From positions 1-34,462 of the forward strand of contig CAJOKR010000049.1 of assembly GCA_905235135.1 (NCBI GenBank): a DNA stretch of 34,462 nt, written 5' to 3'. Below are positions 1-8,347 of this stretch, piece after piece. The position numbers and the translations under genes are program-made. The notes under the pieces were generated by a model, which was not told the origin of the DNA, did not search any database, and was given only the letters and a program-made list of their open reading frames with translations. The stretch comes from an uncultured Bacteroidales bacterium. Its GTDB lineage: Bacteria > Bacteroidota > Bacteroidia > Bacteroidales > WCHB1-69. The first letter of the stretch is position 1. Every line of letters starts with the position of its first letter.

Positions 1-48
1 ACACGTGGTCTGCGTTTTGTAGGACACTTTCGTTTAAAAAACATATTG

Positions 49-56
49 TATTTTTG
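49..56 (+). promoter_or_regulatory. Bacteroidota-type -7 box of the transposase remnant
   Basis: TATTTTTG matches the TAnnTTTG -7 consensus of the Bacteroidota housekeeping sigma factor. It lies only 5 bases before the ATG at 62, so the leader would be nearly absent. No -33 TTG at good spacing is visible. Confidence 0.45.
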
Positions 57-61
57 CCGCC

Positions 62-566
62 ATGCATGCGAACGTACAATGGCGACATGACCCCGCGACG
101 GGCGAAGAGGCTCCCTACTACAGGCTCAAGGAGTCGTACCGCGACGTGCGCGGCACCGTCCACTCGCTCATCGTGCTGAACATCGGCTTCGAACCCGCGC
201 TGACCCCGCGCCAGATGCACCGCATCGCCGCCGCGCTGACCTCGCGCTTCGCACACCGCCACCAGAAAGACGCTTTCGGCGGCCCACTGGAGGGACTCGA
301 CCCGACCGAGCGCGGCTACGCGGAACGGTACTGGCGGCAGATGATCACCGACGGGCAGATTGACCGCTTCGACAGCAGGGAGGAGCGCAGCGCCTGCAGG
401 CTGCTGCTCAGGGATAACGGCTTCGACTACCTGTGCGTGTCGCGCACCCACCCGAAAGACTACGGAGCCGTCGAAGCAGGCCCGCGAAATCTACCGGAAG
501 CTCGGCTACAAGGAGGCCCCGTTCAAGAAAATGAAAATCTGTAGGTCACAGCGGCCTCCAGACTGA
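62..566 (+). pseudogene. IS1634-like transposase remnant, internally deleted and frameshifted
   Basis: The first ~140 codons look like the N-terminus of the IS1634/IS4-superfamily transposases common in Bacteroidota: a MHANVQ start, a 'PATGEEAPYYRLKESYRD' block and an 'LTPRQMHRIAAAL' block. The frame then ends early at 544. In the +1 frame the sequence continues to 566 as 'AREIYRKLGYKEAPFKKMKI', which resembles the C-terminal tail of the same family. The middle of the protein, including the DDE catalytic core, is missing. I read this as an internal deletion that joined the two ends out of frame. No convincing terminal inverted repeats were found. It is GC-richer than the genes that follow, which fits a foreign origin. 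Confidence 0.7.
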
Positions 567-664
567 AACGCCAACCACTGCCAACAGGGGAAGTGTGTCT
601 TGGCGGGGTGAAAGTTGACTGAAGAAAAAAACAAAAATAGTTACCATAATATGGGAATTTTTTG

Positions 665-672
665 TATTTTTG
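665..672 (+). promoter_or_regulatory. -7 box of the toxin-antitoxin operon
   Basis: TATTTTTG matches the Bacteroidota -7 consensus and lies 22 bases before the ATG at 695. This supports that ATG over the upstream in-frame start at 662, which would precede the promoter. Confidence 0.6.
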
Positions 673-694
673 CACCCTCAAAAAATATCACATT

Positions 695-1018
695 ATGATC
701 GTTGATTTTGCGGATACTGACTTACAAGAATTAATAGAGTATGGAAAAAACAACAAATATAAGAAACTATCTAAGGATAAAGTCTTCTGCGCATCATTAG
801 TGTCGGTTTACAATCGTTTGCTATCGGTGGAAGGCACAAAAGAATTGAAACAATTTAGCTCTTTACACTATGAGAAACTCAAATTCGACCGATCGGGACA
901 AAGTTCCGTGAGAATTCAAAACGGACGTGTAGAGCGATTGATATTCGAAGAATTTGACGAAGGCATTAGAATATTACTGTTAGAAATAAACGAATCCCAT
1001 TATGGAAGAAAAAAATAA
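695..1018 (+). CDS. higB: HigB-like type II toxin (RelE/ParE superfamily)
   Basis: This is a 107-residue basic protein of the HigB / 'plasmid maintenance killer' type. These small ribosome-dependent mRNA interferases are neutralised by a HigA antitoxin. Visible family features are the length, the 'YKKLSKDKVF' block near residues 20-30, a helix with an 'RLLSVEGTKEL' block, and a 'RIQNGRVERLIFEEFDEG' strand pair with a basic residue in the middle. The ATG at 695 is chosen because it follows a -7 box at 665-672. The gene overlaps the antitoxin gene by 17 bases (1002-1018), in the toxin-first order usual for higBA. It looks intact although its partner is frameshifted. Assignment is from family resemblance only. 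Confidence 0.7.
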   Translation: MIVDFADTDLQELIEYGKNNKYKKLSKDKVFCASLVSVYNRLLSVEGTKELKQFSSLHYEKLKFDRSGQSSVRIQNGRVERLIFEEFDEGIRILLLEINESHYGRKK

Positions 1019-2083
1019 AATAGTACCCTTTTTGGCAGTCGCTCCCGGAGCGACCATTAAAGCCGAACTTGAGGCGCGCAACATCAAGCAAAAGGATTTT
1101 GCCAAAGCCATTGGTATGCAAGCCACCCATTTGAGCGAGCTCATCAAGGGCAAGCGCGCCATTTCCCCGAAAGTTGCTGAGGATTTAGAACGCGAGCTGG
1201 GCATCAATGCGAAATTCTGGATGAAGTTGCAAGCCGAATACGAGTATGATTGTGAGGTTATAAAAAAGCGCAGCATTGAGGAACAAAAAGTTCAGCTCTT
1301 GCTCAATGAGTATAACGAAATGCTTGACGTCAATTTGATATTCAAACGGATTGGCGTTGTGTTTTCTTCATGTTTCGAAAAATTGAGTTTCATTGTCAAT
1401 CAATTGCACCAGCCAAAACCAGCCGAACTGAAATACAACTTGGGGAAATTCCGCAAATCTGAAAAATCCGGTACAGATCATCGGGCTATATACACATGGG
1501 AGGTTCTTGCCCAGTATGCTGCACGTCAACAGCAAACCACTCAGGCGTACAACCCTGAAAAGGATGATTATATACAACAATTGGCAGATGTTTTTAATAA
1601 AAATGAAGATGTCATAGAAAGCACCCGGAAAATATTGTCAGACAATGGAATTCGGTTTTGTATTGTGGAGAAAGTCGATAAAGCAAGCATGGCTATTCGT
1701 TTTTAGATGAGGATGGAACTCCTTCCATTGTGGTAACCAAGCGATACGACAGAATCGACAACTTCGCTTTTGCGGTGATGCATGAAATTGGTCATTTGAA
1801 GCTTCACGTATCGGAAACCGAAAAAAGATTTATCAATCTGATGGAGGACACCAAAGAAGAGCAAGAAGCCAATATGTTTGCTTGCAATCATCTTATTCCT
1901 GAAAAACTGTGGAGATCCACCACCATTCCTCAAGTACAACTCAACAAACCTTGGCTGATTGAAAAAAAATATAGCCAGTGGGCAGAAATGAACCATCTAA
2001 ACAAATGGATAGTACTGGGTCGCATTTCCCACGAAACCGGCATGTACAAATTCAAAAACGACGAATCTCGGAAAATTCATTGA
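1002..2083 (+). pseudogene. higA: HigA-type antitoxin with C-terminal ImmA/IrrE metallopeptidase domain, frameshifted
   Basis: The first frame (1002-1706) encodes 234 residues. An XRE helix-turn-helix spans roughly residues 15-75 ('IKQKDFAKAIGMQATHLSEL'), in the VapI/HigA style that follows 'PGATIKAELEARNI'. A long linker and a 'GIRFCIVEKV' strand come next. The frame closes at a TAG at 1704-1706. Near 1680-1700 the other frame takes over ('GYSFLDEDGTPSIVVTKRYD') and runs to 2083. It contains the HEIGH zinc-binding motif of ImmA/IrrE (DUF955) peptidases near 1780. Together they match a single ~360-residue XRE plus ImmA/IrrE protein split by one indel. The DNA-binding half could still be made and neutralise HigB, whereas the peptidase half would need frameshifting or is dead. 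A sequence error is possible. Confidence 0.72.
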
Positions 2084-2107
2084 AATAATAGCTCAAAAGA
2101 ATAAGAT

Positions 2108-3289
2108 ATGATGGATACAAAACAGCATATAGAAAAAACAGAGGCGTTGATTGACGCCCCTTCGTGCCACCTGCTCCGCATACGGATTGTCGGGCAATAG
2201 CAGCGAGTACAAAATCATTGTGCAGGTGTTCCTGTACAAATATTTGAACGACAAGTTCGGCTACGAAGTGAAACGTGCCGATACGGATTACCGCGACAAG
2301 CTGCGCAATGCCGAACATTGGGAAGACGCTTACAAAGAATTGACGGATGACGAACGCGAAGACCTGCAGGATTTTGTGCCGGAAGCTCCGCGGATGAAGA
2401 CCGCTGCACCATTTACAGCCAGGACCAGAGCCAGAAGAGCACCACAATGTTGCGGTTGAATCTGATTTTGAACAACCTGGTGCATTCGTTGCCCAATGTC
2501 GTGCAAGGCGATTCGCTCATCAGCTGGGGACACGCCGGCAAAAACGGCGAGATGAAGGAACAGTTCGACTATGTGGTCAGCAATCCTCCCTTCAATGTGG
2601 ATTTCAGCGAAAGTGTGACGCACAAAGCCTTTCAAAATACAGACCGTTTCTTCGCGGGAGTCCCAAATATCCCCAACAAGAAAAAGGACAGTATGGCCAT
2701 CTATCAGTGCTTCCTCCAGCACATCCTCTACATCCTGAAACCGACCGGCAAGGCGGCGGTCGTGGTGCCGACCGGATTCCTGACCTCCAGCAGCGGTATT
2801 CCGCTGAAAATCAAACAACGCATCATTGACGAAGGATGGTTGCGAGGTGTTGTCTCGATGCCATCCAATATCTTTGCCAACACCGGCACCAATGTCAGCG
2901 TTATTTTCATAGACAAGAGCAACACCGATGGCAAAGTCATCTTGATAGATGCCTCCAAACTTGGTGAAAAAGTCAAGATAGACAACAACCAGAAAACCGT
3001 TCTGCGCGACTTCGAAATAGAACAAATCATCGATACGTTCAAGCAACAGAAAGAGGTGGACGATTTCTCGAAAGTGGTCACTTTCAAAGAAATAAAGGAC
3101 AAAAAATATTCGCTTTCAGCTGGTCAGTACTTTGATATCAAGATTGAATACGTTGATATTTCCGAAGAAGAGTTCAACAGTCGCATGGCAGAACACAAAC
3201 AGAAGCTGAATGAAATGTTTGCAGAGAGCCACAAACTGGAGGAAGAGATTATGGAGCAGTTGGAGCAGTTGAAATTCAACGACAAGTAG
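2108..3289 (+). pseudogene. hsdM: Type I restriction-modification methyltransferase HsdM, frameshifted and internally deleted
   Basis: Translation from the ATG at 2108 (or 2111) gives a typical HsdM N-terminus but stops early. An extra C in the C run 2157-2160 breaks 'ALIDALRATCSAYG', and the other frame continues correctly to about 2385 ('DEREDLQDFV'). The sequence then jumps, back in the first frame, to 'EDRCTIYSQDQSQKST'. That block follows the SAM-binding motif I (DPxxGSG) in intact homologues. Roughly 150 codons, including motif I, are gone. The catalytic NPPF motif ('YVVSNPPFNVDF') and the C-terminus ('KYSLSAGQYFDIKIEY') remain. Without SAM binding the product cannot be an active N6-adenine methylase. 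No hsdS or hsdR follows; abiH starts 2 bases downstream. Confidence 0.85.
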
Positions 3290-3291
3290 AT

Positions 3292-4335
3292 ATGAATCGA
3301 CTCATCCTCATTGGCAACGGCTTCGACTTGGCGCATGGCTTGAAAACAAGCTATGCGGATTTTATTGATTGGTATTGGACAGAATGGGGGAAACGGTTGC
3401 GTAATGGCAAAAACAAATTGGAAGAAGATCGTTTTTATTCTTTCAGGTTGAGTGACAGTTTTGGTGTTGCTGCATGGTATCTTGCGTGGTCTTACTATGT
3501 TAAAGAAAATCCTAAACAACCTTGGAGCAACAAGGAAGTACTATCTATAGCAAAAACACATCAAGAACTATGCACCTTTAACAGCAAAAGCGATTTTTTT
3601 GAAAAGATTTGCGATCATCTACGAAGAAAGAAGTGGGTTGATATTGAAGACATTTTCTACGTCTTCTTGAAAAAAAGTTTTGTACCAAAACACATTAAAG
3701 AGGATTTAGAATTCCTCAAAAACAAACTCGTAGATTATCTGAAATCCTTGCAGGAGACAACTGTCAATCAAAACATTCAAAAACAGATTTTGGAACCTTT
3801 CCACAGGGAAGATATTGCTATAGGTTCCATGGATAAGTGGGACAAAATGGAACCGGATAATATCATGCTCCTCGACTTTAATTACACCAACACTGCGGAT
3901 ATGTATCTGCCAAAAGCATACAAATATTCGATTAATCATATCCACGGGAATCTGTCAAATCCCGAAAGCGTGATTTTCGGCTATGGGGACGAACGGGATG
4001 ACGAATACGAAGTGTTGATGAAAAAGAACGATAACGAATACTTACAGCATATTAAATCGTTCGCCTCAAACTATCGTAACATGCTCTCGTTTATTGAATC
4101 CGCCCCGTACCAAGTTTGCATCATGGGCCACTCCTGCGGTCTTTCCGACCGGACGTTGCTCGCCACACTTTTCGAACATCCCAATTGTGTCTCCATCAAA
4201 CCGTATTATTATAAAAGGAAGGACGGAACAGACAACTACCGCGAACTCGTGCAGAACATCGCCCGCAACTTCAAAGACCCCACCCTTATGCGCGACCGCG
4301 TGGTGGGAAAGGAGCGGTGCGAGCCGCTGGGCTGA
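3292..4335 (+). CDS. abiH: AbiH family abortive-infection protein
   Basis: This 347-residue protein begins 'MNRLILIGNGFDLAHGLKT', the signature N-terminus of the AbiH family (PF14253). Members are associated with phage abortive infection, and their biochemical activity is not well defined. Other family features are the 'DFNYTN' block, 'INHIHGN' followed by 'VIFGYGDE', and the 'IMGHSCGLSDRTLL' block near residue 280. The start lies 2 bases after the hsdM stop, so it was probably translated as part of a type I RM operon. AbiH is often carried as cargo in such loci. It appears full length and undamaged, unlike its upstream neighbours. Codon use is AT-richer than in the housekeeping genes, which is consistent with horizontal acquisition. 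Confidence 0.88.
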   Translation: MNRLILIGNGFDLAHGLKTSYADFIDWYWTEWGKRLRNGKNKLEEDRFYSFRLSDSFGVAAWYLAWSYYVKENPKQPWSNKEVLSIAKTHQELCTFNSKSDFFEKICDHLRRKKWVDIEDIFYVFLKKSFVPKHIKEDLEFLKNKLVDYLKSLQETTVNQNIQKQILEPFHREDIAIGSMDKWDKMEPDNIMLLDFNYTNTADMYLPKAYKYSINHIHGNLSNPESVIFGYGDERDDEYEVLMKKNDNEYLQHIKSFASNYRNMLSFIESAPYQVCIMGHSCGLSDRTLLATLFEHPNCVSIKPYYYKRKDGTDNYRELVQNIARNFKDPTLMRDRVVGKERCEPLG

Positions 4336-4360
4336 CAAAACGTTACAGAACCATCCCCAT

Positions 4361-4378
4361 TAGCCATCGCGATGGCTA
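4361..4378 (+). terminator. Perfect 18-base palindrome after abiH
   Basis: TAGCCATCGCGATGGCTA is a perfect inverted repeat 25 bases after the abiH stop and is followed by TTTCCCTT. It could fold as a short terminator hairpin for the defence operon. The loop would have to open the central CGCG, so a protein-binding palindrome is an alternative. Confidence 0.4.
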
Positions 4379-4456
4379 TTTCCCTTACAATTCTAAAATG
4401 GTGATTCAATAGTGTATTGTTTGATAATGAATGTGGGTGCGGAAAGTGCGTAATAA

Positions 4457-4702
4457 GGTTGGATATACGGTGGCTCTGATAGTGAATATTGGACACAAAA
4501 TATTTATGGCAACAAATACGAAATATACAATCCCATACGCCAAAACCAAAGCCATATTAGAATGCTCGGCCGCCTGTTGCCGGAAACACATCCCCGTCTT
4601 TTCGTCTCCATTATTGCCTTTTCAAGACAAGCCACATTAAAAAAACAGCATCTTGGAAATGTGATTTATTGGAATCGAATTAACAGGTTAATCTATTCAT
4701 AA
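4457..4702 (+). pseudogene. NERD-domain protein fragment, paralogous to the intact gene at 23484-24239
   Basis: Reading from 4457 gives 'GWIYGGSDSEYWTQNIYG' and continues without stops for about 80 codons to a TAA at 4700-4702. This aligns closely, with no gaps, with the centre of the intact NERD protein encoded at 23484-24239 on the minus strand ('GWIYGGANSDFWTQNIYG'). By eye about 60% of residues are identical, including 'SRxATLK' and 'NPxRQNQ'. There is no start codon and no N-terminal part: an in-frame TAA at 4454-4456 sits immediately upstream. The zinc-finger end is also missing. It is therefore a remnant of a second NERD gene. Confidence 0.82.
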
Positions 4703-4837
4703 ATTATCCGCGGTGCAGGTTTGCACATGATCTTTCATAGTTGGGCTTTTCGTTTGATATTCGTATGTGAACAAGGTTATGTCGTATCCTCGCCGCGAGC
4801 CATCATTCCGTTTGGCCGCCACACCCTGCCGAAAACG

Positions 4838-4930
4838 CTTGCCCTGGCCGACGAGCACAACGCTTTCCCCGCGAAGCTCAGCGCCGACGGCTGCCACCCC
4901 AACCCCAATACCTATTTTGTTATGGAAGTG
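4838..4930 (+). pseudogene. Possible C-terminal fragment of an SGNH/GDSL hydrolase
   Basis: In one frame the sequence reads 'ALADEHNAFPAKLSADGCHP' followed by 'NPNTYFVME'. This resembles block V of SGNH/GDSL esterases (DGxHPN...Y.xME), which holds the catalytic Asp and His. No serine block or start lies upstream, and the frame drifts into unrelated sequence afterwards. If right, it is a short relic at the edge of the decayed accessory region. The similarity is short and chance is possible. Confidence 0.35.
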
Positions 4931-5110
4931 TTATTAATTAATCTTTTTAATCTGCATAGAAAAACGATTTCTTTGGCAGCTGTTGACGTGTTGCTTCTCA
5001 AGAAGGTGAGGTAACGCCAGCGGCAGTTCTGCCATTTTGTCACGGTTCCCTGCCGTTGGCAGAGAGGACAAACGGCACCCGGACACGCGTCATCCTTCTT
5101 TTTTCAAAAT

Positions 5111-5126
5111 TGGCACGGATTTTGCA
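5111..5126 (+). promoter_or_regulatory. Sigma-54 (-24/-12) promoter of groESL
   Basis: TGGCACGGATTTTGCA matches the sigma-54 consensus TGGCACG-N4-TTGCA at every defined position. The GG and GC dinucleotides are exactly 12 bases apart. Transcription would start near 5137, giving a leader of about 45 bases before the groES ATG at 5182. No clear TAnnTTTG box or CIRCE element was seen in the same interval. The match is direct; its use in vivo is inference. Confidence 0.7.
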
Positions 5127-5181
5127 ACATTGTGTGCCGTCAACGAAAATGACGAAATTTCAAACTTAAAATAAAAACAGT

Positions 5182-5457
5182 ATGAAAAACATCAAACCTT
5201 TAGCAGACAGAGTTCTTGTGAAACCTGCAGAAGCTGAACAGAAAACCGCCGGCGGCATCATCATCCCCGACACCGCCAAGGAGAAACCCCAACAGGGCAC
5301 CGTCATTGCCGTCGGACCCGGCAAAAAGGACGAACCCATGACCGTCAAGGAGAAGGACACCGTACTCTACGGCAAATACTCCGGCACCGAGATCCAGCTC
5401 GACGGCGAAACCTACCTCATCATGAAAGAAAGCGACATCTACGCGATCTGCAAATAG
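5182..5457 (+). CDS. groES: Co-chaperonin GroES (Hsp10)
   Basis: This is a 91-residue GroES, the lid of the GroEL folding chamber in the cytoplasm. It has the canonical N-terminus '[20 protein letters not shown]', the mobile-loop region '[19 protein letters not shown]' (residues ~20-38) and '[13 protein letters not shown]'. The family C-terminal strand '[16 protein letters not shown]' is also present. Length is normal for the family. groEL follows after a 150-base spacer that carries two tandem hairpins, so the pair is likely one operon. The upstream region has a near-perfect sigma-54 site at 5111-5126 rather than an obvious housekeeping promoter. Confidence 0.98.
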   Translation: MKNIKPLADRVLVKPAEAEQKTAGGIIIPDTAKEKPQQGTVIAVGPGKKDEPMTVKEKDTVLYGKYSGTEIQLDGETYLIMKESDIYAICK

Positions 5458-5505
5458 TTAGCAGTTAGCAGCATTCCATAGGGCCGTAGGCCTGAAGTAT
5501 GCTAA

Positions 5506-5572
5506 CCCAGGGTGAACGCAGTGAGCCCTGGGAAAATACAGAAGCTCAGGGCGAACGCAATGAGCCTTGGGG
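5506..5572 (+). repeat. Two tandem hairpin units in the groES-groEL spacer
   Basis: Unit 1 (5506-5532) has arms CCCAGGG and CCCTGGG around a GAACGCAGTGAG loop. Unit 2 (5545-5572) repeats the design with CTCAGGG and CCTTGGGG around GAACGCAATGAG. Such hairpins between groES and groEL could attenuate transcription or shape mRNA stability. That role is inference. Confidence 0.6.
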
Positions 5573-5577
5573 AATAA

Positions 5578-7242
<1,665 letters not shown>

Positions 7243-7271
7243 GACTTGAGACTTAGGATTTAAGACTTTTG

Positions 7272-7300
7272 GGGAGTTCGAAAGGACTCCCTTTGTTGTT
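7272..7300 (+). terminator. Rho-independent terminator of groESL
   Basis: GGGAGT (7272-7277) pairs with ACTCCC (7286-7291) around an 8-base loop and is followed by TTTGTTGTTT. It lies 30 bases after the groEL stop. Confidence 0.75.
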
Positions 7301-7369
7301 TAAAACGATGAAGGGACGATGAATGACGATGAATTTTTATATCACCGCGTGTTGTATAAAGAAAAAATG

Positions 7370-7377
7370 TATTTTTG
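7370..7377 (+). promoter_or_regulatory. -7 box of mntA-hepT
   Basis: TATTTTTG matches TAnnTTTG and lies 21 bases before the ATG at 7399. This makes the upstream in-frame start at 7375 unlikely. A TTG at 7352-7354 is closer than the usual -33 spacing. Confidence 0.55.
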
Positions 7378-7398
7378 CCTTTGCAAAAGAAGACGATT

Positions 7399-7701
7399 AT
7401 GAGCACAGAAATGATAGAGACCATCCGCGAGTATTTCAAGACCCAGCCGGTGTTGAAGGCCTGGATCTTCGGATCGTATGCGCGTGGGGAGGAAACGGAG
7501 GATAGTGATGTGGACATCTTGGTATCATTTGACCAAAAATCAGGAAAAGGAGTGAGTTTATTGAAACACATCTCTATAGCGCTTGGTTTGGAAGATCTGA
7601 TTAACAAAAAAGTTGACTTGATTACCGAAGGAACTTTATATCCCTTCGTAAAAGAGACGGCCGACAAAGACAAAATATTGATTTATGAGAGAGCAAGTTA
7701 G
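7399..7701 (+). CDS. mntA: MntA-type antitoxin nucleotidyltransferase
   Basis: This 100-residue minimal nucleotidyltransferase (MNT) has a textbook active site: G25-S26, ten residues, then D37-V-D39 (GSX10DXD, 'GSYARGEETEDSDVDILV'). In characterised HepT/MntA pairs the MNT antitoxin adds AMP to a tyrosine of the HEPN toxin and silences it. The start at 7399 is chosen because it follows the -7 box at 7370-7377. The stop overlaps the start of the downstream HEPN gene by 17 bases, which implies tight translational coupling. All catalytic residues are present, so the system looks functional. Confidence 0.88.
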   Translation: MSTEMIETIREYFKTQPVLKAWIFGSYARGEETEDSDVDILVSFDQKSGKGVSLLKHISIALGLEDLINKKVDLITEGTLYPFVKETADKDKILIYERAS

Positions 7702-8038
7702 AGACAAAGGAAGACTGGAGCACATTCTCGAGTGTGTGAACAACATATACGAATTTGTGGGAGATTTTGAGCTTTCACAAATTCTCGATGACAAGGTGCG
7801 TTATTTCGCAATCGTCTATCAATTGGTTGTGATAGGTGAAGCATCGAATTTGCTTACTAAGGATTTTCGCGATGCACATGGTGAAACACCTTGGCGCGAC
7901 ATCATCAGCATGCGTAACTTCATCGTTCATGGGTACAACCTGGTGGACAAAAAAGAGGTTTTGCAAGTGATCGAGGATGATTTACCTGTTTTAAAAGCCC
8001 AAATTGAACAGTATTTGTCCGAACTGGACGAACAATAA
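7685..8038 (+). CDS. hepT: HepT-type HEPN toxin (DUF86)
   Basis: This 117-residue HEPN-domain protein is the partner of the upstream nucleotidyltransferase. HEPN toxins of this class are metal-independent RNases with an RX4HXY motif. It is visible here as R77-N-F-I-V-H82-G-Y84, where Y84 is the residue expected to be AMPylated by MntA. The family features 'VIGEASNLL' and 'PWRDIISMRN' are present. The ATG at 7685 lies inside the 3' end of mntA. Length and order (antitoxin first) are typical. The pair could act in stress or phage defence, but nothing in the sequence says which. Confidence 0.88.
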   Translation: MREQVRDKGRLEHILECVNNIYEFVGDFELSQILDDKVRYFAIVYQLVVIGEASNLLTKDFRDAHGETPWRDIISMRNFIVHGYNLVDKKEVLQVIEDDLPVLKAQIEQYLSELDEQ

Positions 8039-8112
8039 TATACCAACCCCAATTTTTCACCAAACCCCAAAGAACATCAAAAAGAAAAACTGAAATTATA
8101 ACATATTGACAT

Positions 8113-8128
8113 AAAGCGTTTTCGCTTT
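8113..8128 (+). terminator. Small AAAGCG/CGCTTT hairpin after hepT
   Basis: AAAGCG (8113-8118), a TTTT loop and CGCTTT (8123-8128) are followed by CCTTTT. It may end mntA-hepT transcription, although it lies 75 bases past the hepT stop. It also overlaps the spacer of a possible promoter (TTG 8106-8108, TCCTTTTG 8128-8135) for the structured element that follows. Confidence 0.35.
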
Positions 8129-8132
8129 CCTT

Positions 8133-8246
8133 TTGGATGTGGAAATCTGCAAATTTCGACATTGTTATCCATAATAGAAAGACGAGGATGCTCGCGATTA
8201 ATCGTGGTATTTTGGATAACAGGTATTGCAGAACCTCCACATCTGA
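8133..8246 (+). ncRNA. Candidate structured RNA with nested closing stems
   Basis: Four sets of pairings nest in order. 8136-8143 GATGTGGA pairs with 8236-8243 TCCACATC, extendable by G-U pairs. 8146-8152 TCTGCAA pairs with 8226-8232 TTGCAGA. 8162-8171 pairs with 8213-8222 around GTTATCC/GGATAAC. Inside lie the hairpins CGAG-GATG-CTCG (8183-8194) and CGA-TTAA-TCG (8195-8204). The result is a ~110-base rod with internal loops. A possible promoter (TTG 8106-8108, 19 bases, TCCTTTTG) precedes it, and the next gene has its own -7 box downstream. It may therefore be a stand-alone RNA; a 6S-like RNA (6S-Flavo type) would fit the shape. The strand is assumed. A decayed palindromic element is the main alternative. 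Confidence 0.45.
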
Positions 8247-8250
8247 TAAG

Positions 8251-8278
8251 TTGAAGTTCACGATTCTTTTTATGTTTG
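8251..8278 (+). promoter_or_regulatory. Promoter of the T9SS surface protein gene
   Basis: TATGTTTG (8271-8278) matches the TAnnTTTG -7 box, with a TTG at 8251-8253, 17 bases upstream. The predicted leader is about 65 bases long before the ATG at 8348. Confidence 0.5.
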
Positions 8279-8347
8279 TGACTGAAGGCGGAAACGATTT
8301 TGAACCGATTAGAAGAAAGATTAATACAAACATAAAAGATAATAATT

